Below, in pieces: positions 1 to 10,990 of a stretch of DNA of 64,000 nucleotides. A model generated the notes under the pieces. That model was not told the origin of the DNA and ran no database searches. It saw only the letters and a program-made list of their open reading frames with translations. Location: the NCBI GenBank assembly GCA_039720395.1, contig CM077820.1, positions 13,725,848-13,789,847 of the forward strand, written 5' to 3'. The position numbers and the translations under genes were made by a program. The stretch comes from Liquidambar formosana. Taxonomy: Eukaryota; Streptophyta; Magnoliopsida; Saxifragales; Altingiaceae. Each line of letters begins with the position of its first letter. Position 1 is the first letter of the stretch.

Positions 1-352
1 CTCATTTCATCATTCGAAGGTCAATGGAACACTCTGGAACAAATTTAGAAGTCAATTGGAAAATATACGAAGTAAAAGACGAAATTACCCTTCAAGTTGC
101 AAAAGTTCTAATTAACTATCCAAACCTATCTGGAATTGAACCAAATTTGACACACATATCCAAAATGACCCTAGAAACTAAATGCAAGTGATGGGACACA
201 ACAAAAAGACAAAAATATGCATGCAATGATGACCTATTCTCCTAAGGCTTAAAAGGGCAAAAGTGTCCTTTAAGGCTTAGGGACTCCTAAATACTTCTAA
301 ATCTAACCAAATGCTATCATGATCTCATGAGGATGAAAATGGGGTGTCTACA
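1..352. repeat. LTR end fragment (same superfamily as the LTRs at 11877 and 20387)
   Basis: The block ends in a 'gatgaaaatggggtgtctaca' type terminus, as do the LTRs ending at 13865 and 22392, and shares scattered words with them such as 'gcaaaagttctaatta'. It is clearly more diverged from those two LTRs than they are from each other, so it is a related family or an older copy. The rest of this LTR lies left of the window. Confidence 0.6.
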
Positions 353-719
353 GACATATTATGTAAGTATAAATGATGCCTATAAACATAATAGAATAAG
401 CCCTTTTATTAAATCAATTATAAATGTGACATATATAAATGAAATCAAATGATTATTCCTAATCCCTAAACAATCATCTCTATGATTGGCTCTAGGGCAT
501 AATCCTAACATTCTATGCGGGGGGAAGTGAATCCCTCGGCATCCCAACCCCTCAAGGCCTCTTCCAGTTCATCTCCTACTAGGTGGTTGGCATGCCTCAT
601 GTTCTCTGGTGACATAGAAGGGGTCACAGCTGCATTCATGTTTCCGTGGACCTGTCGCAAGACTCATTCCCCGAGATACCAGCACCTACCCGTGGGGCCT
701 TCAAAAAGGACCCTTTTGC
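353..719. other. Unassigned AT-rich spacer
   Basis: I see no coding sequence that continues into the retroelement gag at 720. A short reading frame at 515-745 has no recognisable motif and overlaps the gag start in another frame. The stretch may be the remains of whatever truncated the 5' end of the copia element. Confidence 0.4.
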
Positions 720-1277
720 TTGTCAAAGAAAGACTTAAATTCTAAAGTAGTTGACCTAGAAAAATTGTCTAAAGGAAAGGAGACCTTAGATAAGCTTTTA
801 GGTGTAGGACAGAGCTCAAGTGACAAACAAGGTCCGGGGTTTGTGAATGAGAAGGCCACACCTAGCTCTTCTAAAACCCAGTTTGTTAAGGCTCAAGAGT
901 CTTTTGTTGTTAAGTCTACTGCTCCTCCACCTATTGTTCCTCCAAAGAAAGTTCCTACCTATGTCCATTGTGGGAATAAGGGTCACATTAGACCTAGATG
1001 TCCTATCCTTAAACAAAGTCAACCTAGGAGGGTAGAAGAGCATTATTATAGGCAAGTGTGTAGGCCTAATGATTTTGACATTTCTTATGCTTGGGACAAA
1101 CCATCACCTAGGACTCCTCCTGTTTGTCATCATTGTGGTGAGGTTGGTCATATCCATCCAAATTGCTTCCAACTCAGGAATAGTATGTCTAGGACTTCTA
1201 GAAATCCTGTCTTGAGTATGGATAGTGTTGGTGAGTGTCTCCGGAGGTTGTGTTTAGAGGTTTCTGATCTGAGATAG
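720..1277 (+). pseudogene. gag: Copia gag C-terminal fragment with zinc knuckles
   Basis: About 185 residues of the nucleocapsid part of a copia Gag, which would package element RNA in cytoplasmic particles. A lysine-rich linker is followed by two CCHC knuckles. The first (about residue 81) reads YVHCGNKGHIRPRC, so its first cysteine is replaced by tyrosine. The second (about residue 135) is intact: CHHCGEVGHIHPNC. The N-terminal capsid domain is absent; homology appears to begin near 720. The frame ends in a TAG at 1275-1277 and continues in the same frame into the protease, so the stop probably interrupts one original gag-pol polyprotein. The start codon given is only the first in-frame one and is not a biological start. 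Confidence 0.75.
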
Positions 1278-4200
1278 ATGGCTCATAGAGGTTTTGATAC
1301 TTCTTCTAGTGTGTCTAGGAGAAACCACTCTCGAGTCAATAGAGTCAACTCTTCCATAAAGGTCAACATCCTGAAAGTAAAGACTGAGTGGATTGTCAAG
1401 AAGGACCTTAGGTGCCTTGTTGTTCACACTGTTCTTAGAGCTCATAATTCTACCATGTGGTACTTAGACAGTGGATATTCTAAGCACATGACTGGAGACA
1501 AGTTCTTGTTTGCTTTTTATGAGGATTGTGATGGAGGTACTGTGACTTTTGGAGATGGGAAGAAGTCTCAAGTAGTTGGTAAGGGTACTATCACTGCTCC
1601 AGGTTTTCCTAAGCTTGACAATGTGTTGTTTGTTAAGGGACTTAAGGCCAATCTTCTCAGTATCAGTCAAATGTGTGATGAACACCACTCTGTACAATTC
1701 ACTCATAACAAATGTTCTATTCTTAATAATAAGGGTGTATGTGTCATGGAAGGTGTGGGGACTAGTGATAACTGTTATGGTATCTCTCCTACATCTAACA
1801 TAGTCTGCAACAGTGCTAGAGTTGATGATACTGAGTTGTGGCATCGTAGGTTGGGACACTTGAACTATAAAGATCTTACTCATCTTATTAGAAGAGAGTG
1901 TGTTAGAGGTGTGCCCAAACTTGGTAAGTTTCCTAAAAGTGTTTGTAGTCCTTGTCAGCTAAGGAAACAGATTAGCTGTTCTCATAGGAAGATAAATGAG
2001 ATTGTTACCACTAGGTATCTTGAGCTGATTCATATAGATCTCATGGGTCCTTTTAGGACAGAGACCATAGGTGGTAGGAAGCATATCCTTGTGATGGTTA
2101 ATGATTTTTCTAGATGTACTTGGATTGCTTTGTTGAGATATAAGATCGAAGCATTTAGATGCTTCAAGACTATATGCCAGCGTGTTCAAAATGAGAAAGG
2201 GTATCTTATAACTCGGATAAGAAGTGATCATGGTCGTGAGTTCGATTATTCCGAGTTTGAGGCCTATTGTGATGAGCGTGGCATTATGCATGAGTTTTCA
2301 CCTCTTAAAACCCCTCGGATGAATGGAGTTGTAGAAAGAAAAAATAGGGTTATTCAAGAGATGGCTCGTACGATGCTCTATGGCAAGAACTTACCTAAGA
2401 GATTTTGGGGAGAAGCTGTTAATACAGCTTGTCATACGATAAATAGGGTCTATTTGAGACCTAGGATTAGACAGACCAGCTATGAGCTTTGGAAAGGTAA
2501 GAAGCCTAACCTTAAGTACTTCCATGTGTTTGGGAGTAAGTGTTACATCCTCCGTAATAGAGAGAGCTTAGGAAAGTTTGATTCTAGGAGTGATGAGGGT
2601 ATCTTCCTAGGCTATTCTAATAACAGTAAGGTGTATAGGGTTTATAATCTTAAGACGTCTACTGTCATAGAGTCTATCAATGTTGTCGTTGATGATGCTT
2701 TCGCTGATCTTGTGAATGTTGAGTCTATAGAAAAGGATGAGGATGAGCTTATTGTTGAGTCGGAGGATTCTCCTTCTTCCACTTTGGAAAAGGATGAATT
2801 TAATTCTGTCAGTGAGATAGTTCCTATCTCCGAAGAACCATCATCTATTCTAGAACCATCGGCTAGGGTTAAGCTTAATCATCCACCTAGTCTTATTATA
2901 GGTAAAGTCACTGATAGGATAAAGACCCGTAGAGAGGTGAGGAACGAGGTTAGTCATCCGTGCTACATTTCCACCATAGAGCCGAAAAATGTGATTGAAG
3001 CTCTAAAGGATGAGTATTGGATTGCTACCATGCATGAAAAGCTCAGTCAATTTGTTAGGAATGATGTGTGGTGTCTTGTGCCTAGGCCTAAAAATGTTAA
3101 TATCATTGGTACCAAGTGGATATTTAAGAATAAATTTGATGAAAGTGGTACCATTGTTAGAAATAAAGCTAGGTTAGTTGCTTAGGATTACACTCAGGTA
3201 GAGGGCATTGACTTTGATGAGACATTTGCTCCTGTGGCTAGGCTTAAGTCCATTCGTCTTCTTCTTGCCATAGCTTGCTATCTTAGGTTTACCCTATATC
3301 AAATGGATGTGAAGAGTGCCTTTCTGAATGGCATTCTTCAAGAGCAAGTCTGTGTGGAATAACCTAAGGGATTTGAAGATCCACATCACCCTAACCACGT
3401 GCTTAGGTTGAAAAAGGCCCTGTATGATTTGAAACAAGCCCCTCGTGCTTGGTATGAGCGTTTAACTAATTATTTATTAGCTAGAGGCTTTTTGAGAGGG
3501 GGAGTGGATAGGACCTTATTCATTAAGAAGATTGGGAGTGTGATTGTCATTGCACAGATCTATGTGGATGATATAGTGTTTGGTTCCACGTCTGACCCAT
3601 TTGCTCATAAATTTGCTGATGAGATGAAAAGAGAGTTTGAAATGAGCATGGTGGGTGAGCTGAATTACTTCTTAGGTCTTCAAGTTAAGCAACTTAGTGA
3701 TGGGACTTTTATATCTTAAAGCAAGTACGCTAAGGATTTGGTTAAGAAGTTCGGTTTAGAGAATGCTAAGCATGCTCGTACTCCTATGAGTACGACATTG
3801 AAGCTTAGTAAGGATGTCTCAGGTGAGGATATAGATCACACTGTGTATAGAAGTATAATTGGTAGCTTGTTGTACTTGACTGCCAGTCGTCCTGATATTT
3901 CATTTAGTGTGGGTGCTTGTACTCGCTATTAGGCTGCTCCAAAGAATTCTCATGTGGAAGCAGTGAAGCGTATCATCCGCTATGTGGGTGGTACACTAGA
4001 TTTTGGCCTTTGGTATTCGTTTGATACGAATTCCTGAAGTTGCTGGATACTCTGATGCCGACTGGGCCGAAAATGTGGATGATAGGAAGAGTACTACTGG
4101 TGGCTGTTTCTATGTGGGTAATTGTTTAGTATCTTGGCTTAGCAAGAAACAAAATTGTATCTCATCATCTACTGCTGAAGCTGAATACATAGCCACTGGA

Positions 4201-4506
4201 AGCTTGCTGCACTCAACTCATGTGGATGAAGCAGATGTTACTTGATTATGGGATTGAGCAGGGTACTATGGTTGTTCATTGTGATAATACTAGTGCCATC
4301 AATATCTCTATAAATCCTGTTCAACACTCTAGGACAAAAATATTGATATTCGTCATCACTTTATTCGCAACTTAATTAAGGAAAAAGTGATTTCTTTAGA
4401 GTTTGTTCCTACTGAGAGCCAATTGGTGGATCTGTTCACTAAACCTCTAGATTCGCTTAGGTTTGAATCCCTTCGGAAATCCATTGGTGTTTGTTCAGTT
4501 GATTGA
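1278..4506 (+). pseudogene. pol: Copia pol (protease, integrase, RT, RNase H), decayed
   Basis: This is the copia polyprotein that would process, reverse-transcribe and integrate the element. Protease: WYLDSGYSKHMTGD at about 1456 (usual DSGA is DSGY). The GAG-pre-integrase motif is ELWHRRLGHL. The integrase catalytic triad lies in HIDLMGP, IRSDHGREF and NGVVERKNR. The RT has [31 protein letters not shown] and YVDDIVFGS. RNase H has YSDADWA, SSSTAEAEYIA and the Ty1-type VDLFTKPL end. In-frame stops lie at 3183, 3360, 3717 and 3930, with frameshifts near 4025 and 4200. The four pol stops fall where copia families normally have glutamine, consistent with C-to-T decay. No functional product is expected. 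Confidence 0.9.
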
Positions 4507-7118
4507 GTTTGTGTGCTTGTCTCACCATATCCCAGTATGTTCCTTCTGGCTCTATCTTATTCTGGGTATATGGGATTGTATAGGATTTATTGCTTTCATG
4601 TGAGTTTATTTTGTTATATTTTTTTTTTCATTTTCTTTAAGAAAACACAAAAAGATGTTTATATGAGTTCCTGCATTTCTTGTACTGATGATTGTTCGTT
4701 ATATATGATTTGCACTAACTTTTGAGACGGGTTGTTATGGATTATCATATTGAGCTAAGATTGTCCAGTTAATTAAATTGATATTTCGTCCTGTTCTCTT
4801 ATGCATGGTTAGTGGCATATTTCAGTGGTTTACATTCTTACACTTTACACTGCACCACTATTCAATGTTTTTGGGGTTTTTAGCTAAAACCATGTCTTGT
4901 TATCTTTGTATTAAAATTCCTAGGGATTAGTGAATTTGAATGACCTATATGTTATGCATATCCCTCTGTCTCATGAAAAGGGCTATCTTCGAATTTTTCG
5001 AAGCTAACGTGAGGTAATTTGAAGCTAACGTGAGGTAATTCATGGAGAGGGATGGCTGCGTGAAAGTGTAAAGGCCATCATGTAAAAAAGAAAAAAAACA
5101 AACAAAAAAAATTATTGATGTTGAGCTTTATTACAACAAGTTATCTAGAAAAACAAACAAAAGGAATACAGGAATGGTACGAATACTTGATACCTACAAA
5201 ATAATTCCCACAGCTCATTGCAAAAGAAAAAGATACAATATAAAGGGTGAAAAGCAATCTTTTCGTATTTAACATGGTTTGACTCTTTTTCTCAAATCCT
5301 CAGGAACTGCGGATCATAGATTATCATGCTTGGTTTTAGTTCATTAACCCTTGGCATTGATAGTGCATTTGATGCACTTGGCATGTAAATTTTCTTACTA
5401 TATTCTATTAATTGAGCCTCCATTGCAAGACAAAATTGTTCAATTGTCACTAATTTTGATGCACCATTTCGTATCATGGGTTTCATATCTCAATATTTAG
5501 TGGTTCTCTTATATAAATGACCTCTCAGTTCTTGTTTTGAAAGGACTTTTTGTTAGGGGGAGTTTGTTTATTTTTTTTTTTATTTTTTTTTTTTCGTTCA
5601 GGGAAGTTTGAAGTTTTTCTTAGGGGGAGTCTCTTTTATTTTATTTTTTTGGTGTTCTTATGTTTTGGGGGAGTTCGGTTTCCTTTTTTTTTTTCTTTTT
5701 TTTTTTTCCTTTTCGTATTTGTGGTTTCTAGGACAGTATTTATTTATTTGGTTAAGGGGAGTATTCATTTTTTCTTTTTTTTTTTTTTTTTTTGGCCTAT
5801 GGGTTTTGGGCTTGGGTTGGTATTCCCTCTGCTTCTGGGTGTGGGTTCTTTACCCACTTTTTCTGGTTTCAGGTTAGGTCTTGTTACCCAGGTTCTTTGC
5901 CGGATTAGAACCCATTTCATTTATTTATTTATTTTTCTTCTTTCTTTTTTTTTTTTCCTATCACTTTCCCAATTCGTGCCCTAGTTCTCCTGCGCGGTTA
6001 ATCTCCTCTCCGGTAATCCCTGTTCCGGCGATCTCCATACTTCCTCGTCCCCTCCCATCTCTGTTGGCTATTTGGTGTTGGTTTCTCTCCGGTTTTACTG
6101 GTGTGTCATGTCCCCTGGTTTCCTGTCGTCGTCGGTGTGCTGTCTCTCTCCATCTCCAGCAAAACTTCTCCCCATCGAGTCCTCATTTCTAGTGGTCTCC
6201 TCCTTCTACTGTGTGCCTATGTGTGGCTTTCTTTTCACAACCTAGTAAGTTTCCCCACTTCTCTCAAGTTTTTTTTGGTACCGTGTCTCTTTCTTGTTCA
6301 TTGTTGTGCAGTATTCGAATTTGCGAATTTGGGTTGGCTTTCTTCTGGTTGGGCATTCAGTTGCAGTGTTTGGCTTTGTGGTTTGTGGTTTCTCTGGTTT
6401 TGCTTGGGTACCCCCCTTCCTTGTATTGCTCTAGCCCTTGCAAATTTTTTTTTCCTGTCTTCCTGGTGGTGTCTGGTTAGTTTTGAATTGGTACATGTGT
6501 TGCCTTGGGCTACAGTATTGGGGTTGGCTGTGGTTGACAGTGGTGCTCTGGATTTCGTGTTAGGGAGGTTGTTGCTGTCATTAGGTTCTTGGTTGGGTTT
6601 GTGATTTGACTGTCCGTGGTGTGGCCGTGGCTTGGCCTTGACAATGGCTTGACCTAGGCTGTTTCCTGTTATCTCTGTTGCTTGGGTTAGTTACTGTGCC
6701 CTAGTAGAGGTTTTGGTTTTGGGCTGTGGCCTCTGTGGTGTCCTATGTTTTTGGATTGCTGCTGAGGACTTGGATTGTTGTTCTATTGGACCTTCCCCCT
6801 TCCCTGTATTGGTTTGGCCCTTGCTTGCCCTTGGTTTCTCTGTGGCTTGTGGATTTCCATTTTGGCCTGTGTCTGTGCTAGGCTTTGTTCATTACTGTTG
6901 GAGGCTTGCCAGTGGTTGCTTGTGGTGTCTATTGCCCTGTGCTGTTTATCTTTTGTCCTGTTCATTCACCATTGCTGTGGAGTTTGTTGAGGATTTTTGT
7001 TGGCCTGATTGTATATCTGCTTGGTGTGTACTGTTTTGCGTCATTGGCTTGGTTTGGTCAAGTTGTTGGTTGGTGCATCATGTTAGTTGAGATTGGCCTC
7101 GTCTTGGTTTGTGTTCTC
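4507..7118 (+). other. Non-coding spacer between pol and env-like ORF
   Basis: This 2.6-kb part of the copia element has no recognisable protein. From 5560 it is extremely T-rich, then T/G-rich (5980-7118), so long open frames here encode hydrophobic low-complexity residues purely from composition. A cluster of four polypurine-like motifs lies at 5556-5761. Sireviruses commonly have a long intervening region at this place. Confidence 0.6.
5556..5761 (+). promoter_or_regulatory. Four polypurine-tract-like motifs
   Basis: GGGGGAG occurs at 5556-5562, 5623-5629 and 5667-5673, and AAGGGGAG at 5754-5761; all four are followed by T and embedded in T-runs. They resemble the tracts at 8537 and 8880 just before the 3' LTR. 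Multiplied polypurine tracts upstream of the 3' LTR have been described for Sireviruses. Whether any primes plus-strand synthesis here is inference. Confidence 0.5.
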
Positions 7119-8424
7119 ATGGCTGGTGGGTCTTATCGTGGCCGTAGACGGGCCAAGGGGATTATTATTGCTGATTCTAATGGTCCAGACCATGGACGTG
7201 GCGGTAGACAGACCCCTACCTTTGACAAGGGCAAAGGGAAGGCTGTTGCCACTATACCTGGGTCGAGGAAGCAACCTACTCGCTCTCCCAATACTTCTAA
7301 GTCATCTATGAGCTCTAGTGAGTATAGTGAGGAGGAGCTTGAGCCCTCATCTGCCAATGTTGATGCCTCTATCGATGAGCCTGACTATGGTGCCGCTCCT
7401 CCTGTTGGCCCAGGGACTGATGTTCTTGCTGACATGGTTATGAATACGTCAGTTGTTGAGTCCTGGTGGTGCTCTGCTGATCACAAGCAATCCTATCTCT
7501 CTCTTTACTCCAAGCGACCGATTTTGGGTGAGCATAGTCGTTAACCTTAATGGGATTGGAAATGGTTTTGTCAATATAATTTTTCAGCAGTGTCATTGGC
7601 GTCCTATCTTGAATTTGAGGGGCCGTGTTTATTTTCGTTTGGTTCAGCTGTTCTATGCCAACATGTTTTACCAGAATACTAACACTTGGGTGCTTCACTC
7701 TCGTGTTTTGGGTGTTGATTTGATCTTTTCTGCTCAGTCTGTTGCCACTTTTCTGGGTTTACGCCGGGTTCCTACTCCTGATATCCCGAATGACAAAGTT
7801 ACTCAAACTCCAGCCATTTCTCTTGTCTATAATACCTTATGTGGTCAGGCTGTGGAGGTACACAGTGCTTTGCGATCCAGTTTGATGACTGAGAATTATC
7901 AAGTGCTTCACAAGGTTGTGTGCAATACTATTTTTTTGACCACTCATCAATCCGATGTCACGATTGAGCATGCTCGCTTTTTTTATGCTCTGGGTACTGG
8001 TGGTACAGTGGACTTGCCCTCCTTGATCGTTCAGCTTGTGTCCCAAGCTACGACTGTCACTAATGTGTCGATTAGATTGCCTTTTGGGCTGTTGATCTTC
8101 AATTTTCTTCTTACTAGGGGTGTACCTATTGATATTCAGTTTCGCGCTCCACAGGGTAAGATTTCTGATATTACTTTGAAATAGAGTTGGGGACAGCGTA
8201 AAGGTAAGCAAGCTCGGGTAACTTCTACTTCTGCTTCTACTGTGCTTCCTATTCCTGATCAGTCTGCTCCTGTGAATCCTTCTCCACCGCCTCCTAATCA
8301 GTCGGCTTGCATGATAGAATTACTTATTGAGATCTTGGATCGGCTTGGTCGGATTGAGGATGTTCTGGTTGCCCGAGGTGGCCCGTTGCTTCCTTTGCGG
8401 TCTCAGGGTAGTGATAGTTCTTAG
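7119..8424 (+). pseudogene. Envelope-like / plant transposon protein ORF of the Sirevirus
   Basis: The frame starts at ATG 7119 with an arginine- and serine-rich N-terminus (MAGGSYRGRRRAKG) and runs to 7544. A +1 frameshift near 7535 moves it into the frame ending at a TAG (8182-8184), and the same frame continues to 8424. The middle (about 7600-7780) holds VYFRLVQLFYANM and a following VLGVDLIFSAQSVATFLGL. This is the pattern of the domain called putative plant transposon protein, found in the extra 3' ORF of Sirevirus and Athila-type elements. The C-terminus is proline-rich, then a short leucine/isoleucine helix (ELLIEILDRLGRIEDVL). Such ORFs are called envelope-like by position, but I see no convincing signal peptide or fusion peptide. 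The function is unknown. Confidence 0.65.
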
Positions 8425-8534
8425 TTTTTTTTTGGTTTCTCTCGCTAGCTTGGTGGTTTTTGGGTTGTGTTATGGTTGGCCCTTTAGTTGTGGTATTTTG
8501 TGGTGGTAGGATTTTCCCTTATCCATTCCTAACA

Positions 8535-8546
8535 AAAAGGGGGAGA
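8535..8546 (+). promoter_or_regulatory. Upstream polypurine-tract copy
   Basis: AAAAAGGGGGAGATG lies about 345 bp before the polypurine tract that abuts the 3' LTR. It is a near copy of that tract but is not followed by a TG LTR start. Confidence 0.5.
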
Positions 8547-8875
8547 TGATTTGATATGCTTATCATATGCTATGCATGCTAATATGCCTATGCTTGCTTA
8601 TTATGTTCAGTTATGCATGATATGATATGATTGGATCTGCTTTTTATGTTCTGCTGTTCTATATGTGATATTATGCTGGGTAGTTGTCCTTATTGTGTGT
8701 AGATCACAGGTGAAGCTTTGAACGTTGCTGTTGAGTGTGATGTTTTTTTTTTTTTTGTATTGCTTATTTATTGAGTTGTAATATTCATAGTGAGTTTAGA
8801 ACCTGTTCAGTTTTGTGGTTTGGGAATAGGTTTTATATCTCATGTTGAGATTAGGTGGGTTTTGTCACGGAATTG

Positions 8876-8889
8876 CCAAAGGGGGAGAT
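8876..8889 (+). promoter_or_regulatory. Polypurine tract abutting the 3' LTR
   Basis: CCAAAGGGGGAGAT sits directly before the TGTAAAGTCC start of the LTR, the expected place of the plus-strand primer. Confidence 0.7.
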
Positions 8890-9159
8890 TGTAAAGTCCA
8901 TGTTTTTAGATTGGCATATTCTGTGTCAAAATTGTTTATTGAGTGTCATTTGTTGGTTCAAGATGAGCAAAGCTTCTAAGATTGACTCGAGTGAAGAATT
9001 CAAGACAATGCGACTCACACTCACTGTTAGGTCAGGTAAGTGTCTATAAAAGCCTGATTTTAATCGATTCAATTCATTTTAAATCATGATATGTTCTTTA
9101 AATAAAGAGAAAATGTTTTTGAACATGGTTTTAAAGTTTTTAAGTCAAATTCAGGTTCT

Positions 9160-9332
9160 AGGATTGATCCTGGGCTTTGGAAGATCGATCCTAGGGTGTT
9201 CTAAAAAAACAGTTTTGCTACTGTTTTCTAGGATCGATCCTAGGGTCTGGAGGATCGATCCTAGGGTACCCTGAAATGATTTTTTGCTTCTGTTTTTTAG
9301 GATCGATCCTAGGGTCCTGGAGGATCGATTCT
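9160..9332 (+). repeat. Six AGGATCGATCCT palindromes in LTR U3
   Basis: Near-perfect 12-bp palindromes at 9160-9171 (AGGATTGATCCT), 9182-9192, 9230-9241, 9251-9262, 9299-9310 and 9321-9332. They are mostly in pairs about 21-22 bp apart, and most are followed by AGGGT. They lie about 90-260 bp upstream of the TATA box, so they could be enhancer sites (inference). Confidence 0.8.
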
Positions 9333-9419
9333 TGCTCGTAAAAATCAGTTTTTAAAATATGTAAAACTTACCTATTTGACCTTAAATCGAATCCCAATCC
9401 CTTGGGGTGTCTTAGACTC

Positions 9420-9427
9420 TATAAATA
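9420..9427 (+). promoter_or_regulatory. TATA box of the Sirevirus LTR
   Basis: TATAAATA, followed by GGGTTTG, lies about midway in the LTR, as expected for the U3/R border. Confidence 0.65.
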
Positions 9428-10126
9428 GGGTTTGTTTTGATAGAGAGGGCTAAGCAAGCCTCTCCCTACTAGGTTTTACAAAGTTCATCTTCTCAAACCT
9501 CTCTAGAGCACTTTTACCTAGGTTTTCATACATATGCTCTAGAGACCTTCAAACCACACACTATTTCACATCCTTGAATGTTTGTGAGTCCATTGCGACG
9601 GTGATTGAGTTTGTGAGTTCGTGGAAGAAGGAATCGCTGTGAAGAGGTTGGCTGCAACCAAAGCCGTGAAGATGGAGATCGATCATGTGCGGTCATAGGA
9701 GTGAAGACTTTTGCTTAAGTCCTTTTGGTCTGTAAGTGTGTCTTGTACTCATTGAGTTCATAGTGGATTTGCTTCAACTGGACTAGGTCCCGTGGTTTTT
9801 CCCATCTAAGGTTTTCCACGTAAAAATCTTTTGTGCACTCTCTTACATGCTTTTATACTTGCTATGTGATTGAATTGATTGTGTTAATTGAGATTTTGAG
9901 TGTTCATAATTAAAATTGGGTAAGGTTTATAGTAATACCTATTCAACCCCCCTTCTAGGTATTGTAGGGTTAATATAACCGGAATTTCACATCTCATTGA
10001 AGAGGTCTTTTAGCTCTATTTCCAAAAGACCCGCGTGAGGGTGTGGTGATTGAAAGATGATTGTTGCCATGTAATTAGTCCCACAGCCTAGCTACAAAAA
10101 TTTGGTAGGTTATGTGGCTTATCTTT

Positions 10127-10665
10127 GGGTAACTTTAGCGTTCAAAGTTTGGGTCAAGTTTTACTTTAGGGTTCAAAGTTTAAATTGCGTCAATTCAATA
10201 ATCGAATTATTAGTAGAGTTACAATTTGGGGCTGCTGTTAGAATTTTCTGTATTACCCCTACTTTGCCCTTTTTATGGGTTTGAAATCCCAATTTTACCC
10301 TTATCAACATTTAATAAACTTTTATATTTTGACTAGATTTGAATCACTATACCATCAGATTTATGGTTTTGTAAATGAAAAATATGAAAGTTCATTAGAT
10401 GTTGATAGGAGTAATATAGAGAGAGAAAGAAGATTAAAGTGATTCATATCTAGTCAAAATATAAAGGTTTATTAGATGTTGAAAGGGATAAAATAGGGTT
10501 TTCAAACCCATAAAAGGGGCAAAATAGGGATAATATAGAAAATTCTGACAATAGGCCCTATATTGCAACTCAACTAATAATTTGGATACTGAATTGACGC
10601 AATTTAAACTTTAGACCTTAAAGTGAAATTTGACCCAAACTTTAGACCCTAAGTGCAATTTACCC
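10127..10665. mobile_element. Mutator-type foldback MITE, 539 bp
   Basis: Two inverted arms of about 220 bp (10127-10350 and 10437-10665) flank a short loop. For example 'gggtttgaaatccc' near 10278 pairs with 'ggttttcaaaccc' near 10497, and 'gcgtcaattcaat' pairs with 'attgaattgacgc'-type sequence on the right. The element starts GGGTAA and ends TTACCC. It is flanked by a perfect 9-bp duplication CTTATCTTT at 10118-10126 and 10666-10674. A 9-bp duplication with long inverted repeats is the Mutator-superfamily signature. There is no transposase. A transcript would fold into a long hairpin. Confidence 0.88.
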
Positions 10666-10679
10666 CTTATCTTTTAACA

Positions 10680-10990
10680 CGATGCATTTTATAGCCGTAA
10701 GTCTATGGGCAAAGTAGATAATATCTTGTAATGCGAAAGGGTGAGGTGTTACAAATACTATTAACATGGTGGTGGGGCTGCTCCCACACAAAGATATGTA
10801 AACCTTTAGTAGAGGGACCAACAGTCATAAGTCTACAGGCAAAGAGGAAAATATCGTGTATTGTTGAAGGGTGGGGTGTCACAAACAGTATCAGAGTACA
10901 AGACTTGTTGTAAAGCTGTGAACCAACAGGCAAAGGGGACCGACAATATTTTGTACTGTTGTAGGTTCGAGCATTACATTGTGTGTTTTA
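10680..10990. repeat. Imperfect repeats with an LTR/primer-site-like remnant
   Basis: The words 'aagtctatgggcaaagtagataatatc', 'aagtctacaggcaaagaggaaaatatc' and 'aaccaacaggcaaaggggaccgacaatat' recur about every 120 bp. Near 10873 'gggtgtcacaaacagtatcagagtac' resembles an LTR end followed by a tRNA-Met primer site. This is probably a degraded retroelement piece. Confidence 0.35.

Larger units (their letters stand above)
720..9991 (+). mobile_element. Ty1/copia retrotransposon, Sirevirus-like, 5'-truncated
   Basis: In order the element has a gag C-terminus with a zinc knuckle, protease, integrase, reverse transcriptase and RNase H (copia order, integrase before RT). A long T-rich non-coding stretch with repeated GGGGGAG purine tracts follows, then an envelope-like ORF, a polypurine tract and a 1.1-kb 3' LTR. 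The extra downstream ORF, multiplied purine tracts and LTR end ('acctattcaacccccc...') fit the Sirevirus (SIRE/Maximus) lineage. The 5' LTR, primer site and most of gag are missing, so no target duplication can be tested. Several stops and frameshifts make it non-autonomous today. Confidence 0.85.
8890..9991 (+). repeat. 3' LTR of the Sirevirus-like element
   Basis: The LTR runs from TGTAAAGTCC after the purine tract to about ...GAATTTCACA. The right end is inferred from the TG...CA rule and the typical 'cctattcaacccccc' near the terminus. It contains a TATA box at 9420, six dyad-symmetric AGGATCGATCCT-type motifs upstream of that TATA, and the 'gtttttcccatctaaggttttccacg' type block common in copia R/U5 regions. 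No mate is in the window. Confidence 0.7.

Noticed and set aside
5550..7110. Long open frames encoding very hydrophobic, membrane-like proteins
   Set aside because: They overlap each other in different frames and follow T-rich or TG-rich composition (Phe, Leu, Val, Cys, Trp). There is no family motif.
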